Origin: Helicostylum pulchrum
Taxonomy: Eukaryota; Mucoromycota; Mucoromycetes; Mucorales; Mucoraceae
Assembly (NCBI GenBank): GCA_025677825.1
Contig: JAIXMO010000005.1
Coordinates: 620,001-684,000 of the forward strand
Direction of reading: 5' to 3'
Length of the DNA: 64,000 bases
Below the pieces are notes generated by a model, which was given only the letters and a program-made list of their open reading frames with translations, had not been told where the DNA came from and ran no database searches. Below, one piece after another: positions 45,501-56,200 of the stretch (its first letter is position 1; every line of letters starts with the position of its first letter). The position numbers and the translations under genes were made by a program.

Positions 45501-47277
45501 TAGAGGAAGTAATAAAAAGGAATTTGAAGAAACTATTGGGTCATTTTACAAGCTAATTGATGATGTAAGTATGGGTCCTGATGACCTTGGTCGCGATGGT
45601 GGTTTATTCTTTGCTGTATTTAGAGGTAAAGTCAGTGAAGGTATTGATTTTACCGATAATTATTGTCGTGCCGTTGTAACCATTGGTATACCTTACCCTT
45701 CCATCAAGGATATCGAGGTCAAGTTTAAAAAACAATATAACGATAAGAAAAAGTGTGAAGCCGGTAGATCAGATCTTTTATCTGGTGGAGACTGGTACTC
45801 TTCTCAAGCATTTCGAGCCATTAATCAAGCGTTAGGTAGATGTATCAGACACAAGAATGATTGGGGTGCCATTATTTTACTTGAAGAAAGATTTCAAAAT
45901 ACAAAAAATGTAGAAAATCTTTCAAAATGGGTACGTGGTATGTTAAACGTTCATCACGAGTTTCCAGAGGCAATATTCGATTTGGCTAGTTTTGTTCAAA
46001 GGCAACAAATAAGAACGGCCTCTTTAAATACGAGTACTACTACTCCCTCTCTATTAGAAACTCCACCCCAAGAAAGTAAGATGGATGTTTCCGAGAATAC
46101 ATATACTGCAGACACTGCACATTACGTACAAGAAATTCCCACAAGCGAGACAAAAGACTATAATTCGTTGCCTGGCATAAAATCTGAACTCCCTTCTGTT
46201 AGCCCTTTCTTCCCTTCAGAAATACCCGCTATGTTGCCAACGTCGCCTTTATATAGTGGTCATGAATTAATGCCTGAAGAGACTACATCAAAAGTTTATG
46301 TTAGTGGTGTCACCCTATTTGATGAACCGAAAATAACGACACCGACCACTATACAAGATGTAACATCTCCTTACTTATCAACAGATCATATCCCTAAAAC
46401 TTACTCTCAATTTCCGTCCAACAACGTAGCTGAAAAAATGATACCCATTAATAGACCTCAGTATACATCATCGCCACCACCAAATACCGAAGAACGGTAT
46501 CGGTTTGAAGAAGATAACTATAATTCATTTGATGGTATCGCTGGAGGGCTCTCAATGGAAAATAGTTTCGAAGAACCCATTGTTATTGATACAGATGAAG
46601 ATGAAGGAGAAGGAGAAGGAAATTTGTTAACCGAACCAAAAGCAATGCAAAATCCCTTTGCTGAAAACAACATTCAACAGGAATCAGAAGTTACTGTTGC
46701 ACCTGTTGTATTTAAACCGCCTGAACAATCACCTGTAAGCCTTGTGAGAAAAGATTTTTTCTCTATTGGTAGAGACGATCATTCATTTGTTTGTATTACA
46801 TGTATATGCTGCGGAAGAATCCTTTTAGAAGGACCAACAAGGAACATTCTGCCAATAACAATTAATGATTTAGCGTTGATCGCGAAAAATTCAAATGTAG
46901 ATCGTAAGAATATTGTCGAAATAACCGAGCCCAGTGAATGGGAAGTCAGTGTTGATCTTTTAGGTGGGCCTATAGATATAAAAAAATGGCCTAATGAATC
47001 ATCCGTGACGCTGAATAAGGAAGATGGTATTTGTTATCGTTCATTACAATGCTCTTGTCCTATGTCTCAATCAAAGGGTATAATCATACGTCAATCGTTT
47101 GGTACAAGGAACTCAATTTATGACGGAAAGGTCTTTTTATGGTTAACCCAACTACGAATTCAAAAAGACTTTCAAAAAATTAGTCGATCAAATTTAAGTT
47201 ATCAGCCAAATGACGACTTTGATATGCCTTCTTCACAAGATTCAAGTATGAATGATATGTTTTATAATCTTACTTAA
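42563..47277 (+). CDS. FANCJ: FANCJ/BRIP1-type DEAH DNA helicase with Cys-rich C-terminal domain
   Basis: Superfamily 2 XPD-like 5'-3' helicase that unwinds G-quadruplex and cross-link intermediates. Eight exons (42563-42734, 42826-42854, 42917-42968, 43042-43080, 43137-44234, 44298-44354, 44415-44631, 44688-47277) give 1417 aa. Motifs: FPLKPYPAQVQMM (Q-like, typical of FANCJ), Walker A ESPTGSGKS, a long disordered insertion of about 240 residues, VFVGSRTHKQ-like motif Ia, the iron-sulphur Cys set (LCIHP, GCMKLL, GCSFK, GCPYY), DEAH as ILDEAHNIED, SGTLSPLNTF and AINQALGRCIRH (motif VI). After the helicase lies a disordered stretch and, at about residues 1249-1390, a compact domain with VCITCICCGRIL and LQCSCPM, DGKVFLWLTQLRI. 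This tail is not part of human BRIP1 as I know it; it looks like a Yippee/Mis18-type zinc fold. Confidence 0.9.
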
Positions 47278-47735
47278 TTTAATTTGCAATAATAAAAATA
47301 TATTTTTTTTTTTTTATCTCATATATAAGTTAGCTGAATAACTTCTGCTTTCTCTGTTTCCTCACCAACTAATTATCGCTTTATATAAAAGCTTCATAGT
47401 AGATTCGTTAGAGCCTCAATCGAGGCGTGTTATCGAGAGTTTTTGGGAAAATAAAAACATACCAAGGATCTAGTTACTCAGTTGATTCAATTTTTGATAA
47501 TGTGATTGAAGACATTAGTAAATAGCACTTGACTCAGAAAAGTTGTTGAGCTTCTAGACTATATGGATAAAGCGTAGCTGGAGCCAGCTTGCTGGTTATT
47601 GATGAGGTCACAGTTGATTCAGACATGACGCAAGAAAGTAATTGCGTAATATTCTTATAGTTATAATCGTAACATAATATTATAAAAGCGTATATTAAAA
47701 GCTTTCCTTTTCTTTCTTATCTCGAAGTTATAAAA
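47278..47735. other. Intergenic region upstream of the methyltransferase
   Basis: No gene seen. GAGCCTCAATCGAGGC near 47412-47427 forms a short GCCTC/GAGGC stem. A polypyrimidine stretch leads to the next ATG. Confidence 0.4.
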
Positions 47736-48470
47736 ATGAACAAGTACAATGAACCAAAATTATTTGCAAAATATATGGGACTTCACCGTTCCAAGTCCGG
47801 AGTAAAAGCATCAGACGAATGGGCCGTCTATAAAACGTTCTTACCTAGTTTTGAAGGTAAGCGAGTATTAGACTTGGGTTGTGGACCTGGACTACACTCT
47901 GAATACGCTGCTGCAAATGGAGCTAGCAGGGTTGTAGGCGTTGATCTCTCATCTCGTATGATCGAACAAGCCAAATCAAACAGTAAATTCCCTAATGTTG
48001 TTCAATACGAGGTCAATAGCATATCTGATATTGATTACCCTGCTAATTCTTTCGACTCGGTTATCAGTGCTATGGCCTTTCATTATGTCCCATCATTTGA
48101 AGATACTATTAAACGTGTGAAAAATTGTCTTGTAGATGAAGGTAGTTTTGTATTCTCGATGACAAACCCAATTTATACTAGCTGTAGTGATGGTGATTGG
48201 TATCGTGATAATGACGGTAACGTTTTACATTGGCGAGTAGATCGCTACTTTAACGAAGGTAGAATGGTCGCTAATTTTTTGGGCGAAAATATTTACATGT
48301 ACCACAGAAAGTTGAGTACAATCATCAATACGTTGCTTGACCATGGGTTCAAAATTATCAGAGTGGCTGAACCCGAGCCAGAAAAAAAAGAAATTACTGA
48401 TTTCGCTTATGAATTGGAGATCCAACGGCCTCGATTTTTGGTTATTTCTGCCCAAAAAATGAAACAATAA
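47736..48470 (+). CDS. Class I SAM-dependent methyltransferase, bacterial-like
   Basis: Small-molecule type methyltransferase (Methyltransf_11/25 group); substrate unknown. Intronless, 244 aa. Motif I is RVLDLGCGPGLHSEYAA; the acidic residue after strand 2 is in VGVDLSSRMIEQA; motif post II is FDSVISAMAFHYV; motif III is CLVDEGSFVFSMTNPIY. The C-terminal cap has DRYFNEG and YMYHRKLSTIINTLLDHGF, a pattern common in bacterial UbiE-like enzymes of unknown substrate. The start is the first ATG, in a purine-rich context. It sits alone between FANCJ and mobile debris. Absence of introns and the bacterial look suggest transfer from bacteria, but many fungal genes are intronless, so this is only a suggestion. 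Confidence 0.85.
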   Translation: MNKYNEPKLFAKYMGLHRSKSGVKASDEWAVYKTFLPSFEGKRVLDLGCGPGLHSEYAAANGASRVVGVDLSSRMIEQAKSNSKFPNVVQYEVNSISDIDYPANSFDSVISAMAFHYVPSFEDTIKRVKNCLVDEGSFVFSMTNPIYTSCSDGDWYRDNDGNVLHWRVDRYFNEGRMVANFLGENIYMYHRKLSTIINTLLDHGFKIIRVAEPEPEKKEITDFAYELEIQRPRFLVISAQKMKQ

Positions 48471-49201
48471 TTTTAAAACATGTACCCTTGTACAATTTTT
48501 TTTTCATTTTTTTTTTTTATAATAAAAGAGGATAATTTCCCCAGACGAATCCATGATATCAACTTGGGAACAAATCCTAATCCCTTCACGTAAATACCGA
48601 AGCAAATACGAGAAGAAACTAGGACTGTATGGAGAGTACGATATAAAACCTGGACCGGAATGGAGGTAGGGGTAGTCTTGTATCTGAATGACTCAAGCTC
48701 TATCAACGAAACGCCAAAGCAAGCTTTGGTTTGATAGAGGATCTAAGGCAAATACTTTGTTAAAGGAAACAGAAAAGTTTGCAAACTTTTCTCGGCCTTT
48801 TATTTACAAAAAAAAAAAAAAAAAAAAAATTTAAAACCTTTTTAAACAGTCCTTTAAACCTTTTACGGACTGTTTATAAGAGCCATATTTGGGTATACGC
48901 AAGCCAATCATAAATCGTTTAGAGCCAGCTGTGACATTTTTGCCTGCTTAAGTTTATGATTATATTTAAAAGAAAAAAAAAACTGACGAGAAAAGGGTGG
49001 CATTTATGCATCAATTTTAATGATCCAGATTTTTATATTGAAGATGAAACGGAATCAAGAAGGAGATAGAATCCAGGAGGCTGCTCGCACTAAAAGAGGC
49101 CATTAAATCGATGGTTTAGCTCTCAATAATAAAGAGAAGTAGTTATAAGTTTCAAATGAATGTATATTATATTAACTGTTTTAAGTAAAAAAAAATAAAA
49201 A
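48471..49201. other. Intergenic region with A-tract and hairpin
   Basis: No gene assigned. An A-run of about 20 (48809-48829) is followed by the hairpin at 48843-48876. A weak plus-strand frame near 48530-48720 is interrupted by a stop and was not recognised. Confidence 0.35.
48843..48876. repeat. Perfect 10-bp stem-loop
   Basis: TAAACAGTCC and GGACTGTTTA form a perfect 10-bp stem around a 14-nt loop, directly after a long A-run. It may be the remnant of an element terminus or a structured 3' UTR element. Confidence 0.7.
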
Positions 49202-50059
49202 TTATTGATTGGATCTTTGTTGGCAAAGACCATCGTACAATTCTCTCATTCTTTTCTTTTTTTGCTCGACGACAGCAGTAATCCGATCAAGATAAGCAAT
49301 TAAAGCATCTGCTCTAGGATCGCTTCTAGTTCCCCCATCTTTCCGTTAACTCTTGAAATACCCGGAATATGCCTTGTTGAAGTTCATGTTCTCTATCAGT
49401 AATACTTTTTAGCATAGCCTCGATACTGGGCAGACTGGCTTTTTGGTGACGTCTTACAGGTTGCGGTAGTGGTACAGAAGGTCGATTGGCAGGAGGAGAG
49501 ACAGTGGGTGGGGGAGTAGAAGAGATATAAGCGGGAGGAGTTGTTTCCTAGCTAACGGTGGTTCTGAATCTAGAGGAGATTCAGGACGCTCGTATTCAGC
49601 AACAGACATCGAGTAGCTATGAAGAATGTATGTATATCTTTCGGAATGAAAGCTGTATGTGAATAGTGGAATGATTGTAGGATATTCTTTGAGAAGCTAG
49701 AAGAGTTTATAATAAACACTTTCAGCTTCAGAACCAAACTCTCCATTCGAGTCGCGTCTTATATACTCCTCTCTGAAGTTTGTTACCATGCATTCCCACT
49801 TATTCTTTTGTTCCAAACAGTGACATCTTAAATGCTGCTCATTAGCTTTCCGATTGTAATCAGACAATATGTTGAGGTAAATTGCATTCTTTTCGTAGTT
49901 GTTGCTAGCGGTTTCAAGTGAATCAAGATATTTGGCATATATTTCAATAAGTAAGAACTCTTCTACTCTAGTCCATCCGGAACCTCTTCCGCCAGTCTCT
50001 CTATCGTTCTGTATGGGTGTGGTTGAAGAAGAACTGTCAAAATTGCTAATGCTGGACAT
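49202..50059 (-). pseudogene. Myb/SANT-like DNA-binding gene, broken
   Basis: The intact first part (from 50059) has a Gly/Arg hinge, then SGWTRVEEFLLIEIYAKYLD, a Trp-led trihelix as in Myb/SANT-like proteins partnered with Harbinger transposases, and NKWECMVTNFREEY. It reaches SVYYKLF and meets an in-frame TAG. The same frame resumes with LLKEYPTIIPLFTYSF and VAEYERPESPLDSEP. One frameshift near 49550 leads to SSTPPPTVSPPANRPS and SLPSIEAMLKSITDREHELQ; a second near 49335 leads to DPRADALIAYLDRITAVVEQ and a stop at 49202-49204. One stop and two shifts make it a pseudogene. If the stop were skipped by a short intron, decay would still be shown by the frameshifts. Confidence 0.65.
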
Positions 50060-51618
50060 TGATGTTTAAGATAATACGAGTTATTTTTTAGTTTTGAAAT
50101 GATAAAAAGAAAAGATAGTATTTATTGACACATTTCCGCTTTAACCAAAGTATTTTTGGCTTGCTTGAGAACGACCTTAGCCTATCGTAAAGCTTAAAAA
50201 GTACTTTAGCCTTTAGCCAATAAACGACATACATCTAAGAATCAAGAGTTATTTACACATTACATGTGCTATAAGGTGAAAAAATCTATTTACTGATACC
50301 AATTTGGAATATCCAATTCGCTTTTTTGTTACACGCTCTATTTTTTTTTTGAATTCCTTGCAATGATAAAAAATCTTTGCGAGAGTTCGGAAGTACTTAC
50401 ATTTATACATGTATTAGCCCGTTGTTTTCAATTGAAACGCTTTGTTGTTGAACTCCCCTTTTTTTTTGTCTATGTCCAAAGATGCTTTTGAAACAAAAAA
50501 ATGCTTCTCGTCAGTGAAAGCCCCTATTAATTTATACGAGCACTAATTTTTTTTTTTTCGAAGATAAAAGAGGTACGATTGGTAACGTATTCCCTGTAAT
50601 TTTTTTTTTCATATTGTCCAGTAAGTGGTGGAAAGTATGATGTAATAACAGCAGGTATAATCGAGATGATCCTTTCCAAAAAAAAAAAAAAAAAAAATAT
50701 TAGTGATATTGTATCAAGTGATTGAAAAGGAATCAGAAAGTGACTCTAAAAATATATTAGTGGTTCCAGATCGACATTTTATGTTTAACAGAAAGTAACC
50801 AAAAGAGAAACATAAATAATGACGAAATTCTTTCATGTTTATATTGTAGTTTACCACTTCTAAAATATAAACATCAAAGGTAACCCACTAAGGGTATTCA
50901 AACTGTCAGTAGATTCTATTCTGGGGTTGTGGGTTTTTTTTTATCATCAGTAAATTAGATCAGTCGAAATTAAAATGCCAAGTTTTATAAAACTGGTCCC
51001 AGAACAACTAAAAAAAAAAGCATTCGCCCTTAAAAAGTATGACACGCTACCCTACTCGAGTGTACTCCCTCCAGTACACATAAATTAAACGTAGTAATAG
51101 GTGACTCGAATCTTCCACAAAACGAGGATACTTCCATTATAAAAAGAAGAAAAAAAAGGCGTTTATTCTTTATCTTTGTTTCAATCTAAAGACCATTTCC
51201 TAAACTTAAAAAGACCAAGCTTGTATTTCTTCTTGCACAAGGCCTTCTACACATGTGTCAAGCAATTGTGAAAGTACTGCTTTTATATTTACAGTAATGT
51301 GCCTTTAAGATTAGAATTAATAGCTGTCTTTTTTTCTCTTTAGCTTAAATGAAAACGGCTCGTCTACCTGTCCTACTTATAAGAAGGCCTCTTCACAAAG
51401 AAATTTCTCACCCCTTTGATTTCACCTTTTTTAAAAAAAAAGTAAATATTTAAAACAGTTTGGGTAAGAACTTTTTTCTAAAAAAGACAAATAAAACCAT
51501 GTTTTCTGAATGATTTACCCTTTATTTTTTTTTAAAAAAAAATAACGATGAAGAGTCCGAGGGTAGCAAAGAAAGATGGGGATCTCGCGGAAGAGTCTCG
51601 GATGGGGGACTAAAAGCA
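50060..51618. other. Long gene-free stretch
   Basis: About 1.55 kb with stops in all frames, several A or T homopolymers (50680-50698, 51520-51545) and no recognised RNA. It lies between two accessory remnants and is probably degenerated repeat sequence. Confidence 0.4.
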
Positions 51619-52017
51619 GTGTACAAAGAGCACGAGCAACAAATCTTGCACATTGAATGGGGAGCCAAAAAAAGCACTATGGAAGGGAATGAAAATAATA
51701 TTGTCCACAAAGAGAACACTCAAGACAATAATAATTTAAATAGATTATACTGTCAATATCGCTACCATAAGATACACGCAACCAGAAACACCACTGGCAT
51801 TTGTGTTAAGTGTAAGAAAGGAAAATATGACATCTTTTCAGAACGAGCTCTTAAAGGATCAAACTTTAACAAACAGCAACAGATTCAATACGCCAAACTT
51901 TCCAACAGCCAGTCAATGAAGATTGAAATATTTCAGCAAAATACTACTGATGAAGTTTCTACTCATTGTTTATTGTCGAACGAAAGCGTTTTGTATTTGT
52001 CTAAAAACATTTCTTAA
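51619..52017 (+). CDS. Unrecognised frame, 132 aa at most
   Basis: Asn/Gln/Lys-rich hydrophilic frame with one Cys cluster (YCQYRYHKIHATRNTTGIC then VKCKKG) that could bind zinc. An in-frame GAATGG start region and A-rich leader exist, but no homologue was recognised. It sits beside the Tc1-type element and the tandem repeat, in an accessory region. It could be a leftover of a mobile element. Confidence 0.3.
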   Translation: MYKEHEQQILHIEWGAKKSTMEGNENNIVHKENTQDNNNLNRLYCQYRYHKIHATRNTTGICVKCKKGKYDIFSERALKGSNFNKQQQIQYAKLSNSQSMKIEIFQQNTTDEVSTHCLLSNESVLYLSKNIS

Positions 52018-52179
52018 AAATGATTTATAGTCCGAAGCTTTTTATGGTCGTATTTCTTTCAGCAGGGAGGAAAATAGAAGCATTTCTAATGATTATCATA
52101 ATGTTGTAAAGAATAATAATAGTGGCTCTATCTTACAAATGACCGCCAGAGCTTCTTGTATACCAAATGTTATCAACAA

Positions 52180-52335
52180 GTTGGGCCCTTACTACCGCCG
52201 CTGATACTACTACTGTTTCTGATACTATTACTGTTCCTGATACTACTGCTACTACTGTTTCTAATACTACTGCTACTACTGTTTCTAATACTACCACTAC
52301 CACTACTGCCACTGCTGCTACTACTACCGCGTTAG
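52180..52335 (+). repeat. Imperfect 24-30-bp minisatellite (ACT-rich)
   Basis: Tandem variants of TCTAATACTACTGCTACTAC with shorter GTTTCTGATACTATTACT versions. They read as Thr/Ser/Val repeats on one strand and Val repeats on the other, so open frames on both strands here are repeat artefacts. Confidence 0.8.
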
Positions 52336-52388
52336 TCCCAAATAAAAGTAATTGATCCAACTAAGTATATAAATCTGAATGATATATA

Positions 52389-53537
52389 CAGTCGCACAAA
52401 ACTGAATTTAGGTCAAAATCACATATATAAAAAAATAAAAATTATACTACATATTCAAAGGTTAATTGGTCGATCAAAAAACATAGAACAGATCTCAAAT
52501 TTCATTGAAAAATTATATGACATATTTATTTTAAGAAAGTTGAAAAAAATATAAGATTAATATTTAGTGGGGCTATCACGCGCATCAATCACTGATTGAC
52601 ATCGATCTTTCATACTTGAGACTAATCGATCAGCAAGCTCAAGACTCATTTTGTCCCATTCTTCTTTTATTGTATCTCTCAAACTATTCGCATTGTTTAT
52701 CGAAGCCCTTACGTTTTTTAACTTACATTCAAGAGCCTACCAAAGATGTTCGATCGAGAAATGCAAGCATCTGATACTGACAAAATATGACCAACTTGTG
52801 AGTGGCACACTGGAGCAAAAAAACAAGGTAAGCTATTTGTATCAGCAGACGACTCATTTAAGCACGCAACTTGTATCATTGCAATTATCCGTTCAAGGCG
52901 CAACCGAAATAAAAAATGAGTTTAGATCAGGGCTTTGAGCTGGCCAGTACTCAAAGCCTCCGATCTGATGTGTTTCTTTCCACCATCTTGCGTACGCACC
53001 AGTACGGCACCTAGTCCCGTCTTCTTGAAGTATAAAGCTCCTTTATTCCTTCTCAGCTAATTCTTTGAAACAAGGATGGAAGTTATCTGCCAAAATGTTG
53101 ATATATTCGTCCTGGTTTACAGTACTATTGATGATGGTCAAAGGCCCAAAACCACCAGCCCAGAAATAGCCCCAGATCATCACTCCGCCACCACCACTTC
53201 ACTGTTGGTACGGCATGATTCTCTTGATATCTCTCGCCAACTTTTCTAACCACTCTCGCCCCACCATCGGAACATTTTACCGAGAAAAATGACTTGGGCA
53301 ACTCAACTGTCTTGGTAATAGCATCTTGAGATATACCGTGTTTATTCCGATAAAATAAACCCCAAAGTTTATCTTCTTTTGGTGGATTATAATTAATACA
53401 GGTGTTTTCTTTTAAATTTAATGAGGATATATTTTGTTGAATAGTGATATGAATGAGAGATTAAGACTTTATTTACAAGGTCAGTGTTAAAAAAACGCCA
53501 ACATGCAGCATGACCCAAATTCAGTTTTGTGTGACTG
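52389..53537 (-). mobile_element. Tc1/mariner-family DNA transposon with both TIRs and TA duplications
   Basis: Left end CAGTCGCACAAAACTGAATT (from 52389) and right end, read inward from 53537, CAGTCACACAAAACTGAATT are inverted repeats differing at one base in 20; the match extends to about 27 bp. Each end is flanked by TA (52387-52388; 53538-53539), the target duplication of the family. Length 1149 bp. A minus-strand transposase relic lies inside. Confidence 0.88.
52561..53420 (-). pseudogene. Tc1-type transposase, interrupted
   Basis: Minus-strand fragments in order: LWGLFYRNKHGI, KSFFSVKCSDGGARVV, VGERYQENHAVPTVKW, then GGGVMIWGYFWAGGFGPLTI (domain with the second catalytic region) and NILADNFHPCF. 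An in-frame stop occurs in AEKE*RSF. It continues FILQEDGTRCRTGAYA (the QxD block), YWPAQSPDLN, and after a foreign stretch of about 150 bp (roughly 52760-52915) SIEHLW, NVRASINNAN and DTIKEEWDKMSLELADRLV. Stops and the insertion make it inactive. The inserted segment between LN and SIEHLW is itself unexplained. Confidence 0.82.
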
Positions 53538-53539
53538 TA

Positions 53540-53974
53540 TAAACGTGTTCACTTTTTTAGACGTACTATTATTTGGAAGGAAGGCCAATCGTAGATGACT
53601 TTATACTTGAGGATATCAAGGTAAAAATAATAGCGAAAAGAGACTTTTTTACGTTCTTGGTGTACTAACTACAAAGCTTAAAGTGGTTCGTTCGTGGCCA
53701 TTATGTCGGTAAAGAGTTTCCTTTGCAAACTTTTTTGTAAAAATCAATCTCGCACTAAAATGGGACCAATGAGAGTGACGAGCGTTTGTGGCGAAAATTG
53801 AACTTCTATTTCCAACTATCGTTATTACATTTGCAAAATATTTTGATCAAAAAGACACTTTATTATAAAATAAAATAAAAAGTTTATGGATGAAACGCTT
53901 ACACGGGGATCTAAAAAAAAATGAAGCACTTATACTGAATGACTGATATGACGCAGAATGCATCTCCGAATTTC
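53540..53974. other. Flank of the Tc1-type element
   Basis: No gene recognised; AT-rich. Confidence 0.3.
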
Positions 53975-54307
53975 TTATTTTTTCTTCTTCAGCTGTTGAA
54001 TTAACTTCCACTGTTCGTTTAGTAACTCTTGCAAGTCCATATGTTGATCCATGCCAATATATTCATCCTGTAACATCTTGTACATCAACTTGGAATTATT
54101 CAAAACAGTATATAAATCGTTCAGAGCCAATCTTTCTTTTGTTTTCGACGGGATATAATCTGGATGGAACGCATTATTGGATAGTGCTGTAATTGGTAAA
54201 GATGCCGGTGTGATAATGCAAGAAACTTTGGTTTCAGGCGAATTGTACGGTAAAGGGGGGATTGTTCTTAGCACAGAAGCGTATCTTTTTTGTATTGTAT
54301 GCAACAT
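53975..54307 (-). CDS. Small conserved-looking protein, probably mitochondrial
   Basis: From the ATG at 54307 the protein is 110 aa. It starts MLHTIQKRYASVLRTIPPLP, a basic amphipathic start without acidic residues that would serve as a mitochondrial presequence. The body holds SCIITPASLPITALSNNAFH, then KERLALNDLYTVLNNSKLMY and a Lys-rich end QQLKKKK. Size and composition suit a small mitoribosomal or respiratory assembly protein, but no family was recognised. An upstream in-frame ATG at 54343 would add a hydrophobic lead and is thought less likely. Confidence 0.5.
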   Translation of the reverse strand: MLHTIQKRYASVLRTIPPLPYNSPETKVSCIITPASLPITALSNNAFHPDYIPSKTKERLALNDLYTVLNNSKLMYKMLQDEYIGMDQHMDLQELLNEQWKLIQQLKKKK

Positions 54308-54343
54308 AATTAATAAAGGGGAGAGAGAGAGAAAGAGTGACAC

Positions 54344-54660
54344 TGCATTTTTTCCCCCAAAAAATAAAAAGGTTAGTTTTTGCTTCGTTTATTCCAAAGT
54401 CAGACACTTCGCCCCTCCATCATGCTTTACGAGCTTCTTCAGGATCAAAGCCCACTTATTTAAGGGGCGTATATCTGTTTATATATTTAAGTGTGTGGGT
54501 CAAGAGAAGTTCTACATATTGCAAAAAAAAAAAAAAAAAAAAAAAGATCCGAAAGTTTTACAAAACCTGTTTTTTTTACAGTAGCGGCTCTATTTTAGTG
54601 TAGATTTCTCCTGGAAGACTTGGGTCCTTCGTCGTTTATCACTGTTCGATTTAAGGGAGG
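54344..54660. other. Intergenic stretch with an A-tract
   Basis: Contains an A-run of about 23 near 54523-54545 and no supported gene; it ends where the homology of repeat copy C stops. Confidence 0.35.
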
Positions 54661-56200
54661 AATCAAACTGATAGAGAGGGGATTATGAAAATATAAAGAC
54701 AGCACCTTTAGACTTGGATGTAGTATGTATCCGCAGTGAATCTTTAGAAAATTAACCTGGAAAAGCAATTAAATACAGATGGTTGTTAAGTGATGAAATA
54801 TTGAAAAGAAAAGCAGTATGAACCAAATAAAATGAACACAAAGATGTTTTTTAGTCCTGTATATCATGACTGGTAGGTTTAAATGTATTGTTATATGACA
54901 TTCTAATAAACAGCGCTGCAGTTTTTTAATTGGCAGCAATAAAAATTTTAACATAGTTTGAAATGATTCCAATGTTTGAGCTTTTGTAGAAAAAGATACG
55001 CATCATGTTTTTTCTGTAAAATAACTCGGAAGAGCTCAAAAACTATTTAAAGTATTATAATCAATTATTGTTCATCCATTATCTACTTAAAAACGCGTGT
55101 TTTTAAGCGATCGTTTAGAAGTAACTTCTAAAAAAGGTCGTTTTTCGATGATTGAAATAAAGTGTTTTCATTGTATAATTAAACATCAGGAAATGATTCT
55201 TTTTTCCAAGTTAATTAGCAAAAGTTACTCCTTATAAAGTTTTATTTAATACAAAAATTTGAAAATTGCATGTTGTTTTATAGTTTTCTCGATTTTTAAT
55301 ATTTTTCTTCAGTCGATCATATTTGATGCTTTTTGGTCATTTTGGGGGGTCAACCCCTTTTGTGTTTTTGTGGTTATTTTAAAATTAATCAATTTTCACT
55401 TTGCCTTTGTTTGTAGAAAAAACAATGATAATAAAGTGCTCTTTTAGGCGTATTTAATCCATCTAAATGTATACTTTTACAAAAAATACTGGCTGAGTAA
55501 TCATTGTTTTAGACGTTTGTTTTTCGCTAAAATTTGAGTTAGGCGGTCCTTAAAATGACCATTTCTTTGAAGCGCGTTTTCTCGCCTAATTTTATATGTA
55601 GCACTTTTATTCATAAACATCCAATATGCAGTTTTTAGATATCTATATTCGGTTGTATAACCAAACACGGCAATAAAAAGCTACATTTTATGTAATTGCG
55701 ACACTCTGAAAATGGTTACACGATGTTGCACTAAAAAAGTGTACTTTTTCACCCAAAAAAAAAAAAGTCAAAAACAGCGATTACTCTTTCAGTTTTTGCA
55801 TTAAAAGTATGATTTAAAATGGATTAAAGGCTTCTAAACAAGCTTTATATTATCCGTGTTTTTTCCACAAATAAAAGCAAACTGGATCCGGAGCAATTGT
55901 AAAATAACCTCAAAAACACAAAAGGGGTTGACCCCCAAAAACGAAAATCGAAAAAAAAAAACAAAAAAGTTTGTTTTTAATTTTTTTATCAAAGATATAG
56001 TTAAAAAAACTAGTTTGTATTAAATAACTTGGGTCCAAAAAGCATTTCCTGTTTCTTGAAAAAATAAAAACCAATATTTATTATAACTGCTAGTTTTAGC
56101 AGTGATTTCTTAAGTGAGCGATTTTTAAAACTCAGATACCTCAGTAAGCTTTTTTTATTTCTTAGCAGTGATTTTGAAGCTGATCTTTTTTTTTTTAGCA
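54661..56200 (-). mobile_element. Repeat family, copy C (most complete, inverted orientation)
   Basis: Reverse complement matches copy B from its left end (TCAGCTT, AATCACTGCTAA...) through the core, and also contains the 360-bp block found in copy A (here about 54780-55130, with CAGTCATGATATACAGGACTAAA / CATCTGTATTTAATTGCTTTT reading in the A direction). Its homology ends at AATCAAACTG (54661), short of the right end shared by A and B. It is more diverged than A and B are from each other. GGGGTCAACCCC-like cores occur at about 55350 and 55925, one in each arm. Confidence 0.85.

Noticed and set aside
52133..52360. Open frames on both strands rich in Val or Thr
   Set aside because: Produced by the ACT-type minisatellite; no coding signs outside the repeat.
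54769..54972. 67-codon minus frame inside repeat copy C
   Set aside because: The matching stretch in copy A has several stops in this frame, so it is not a conserved protein of the element.
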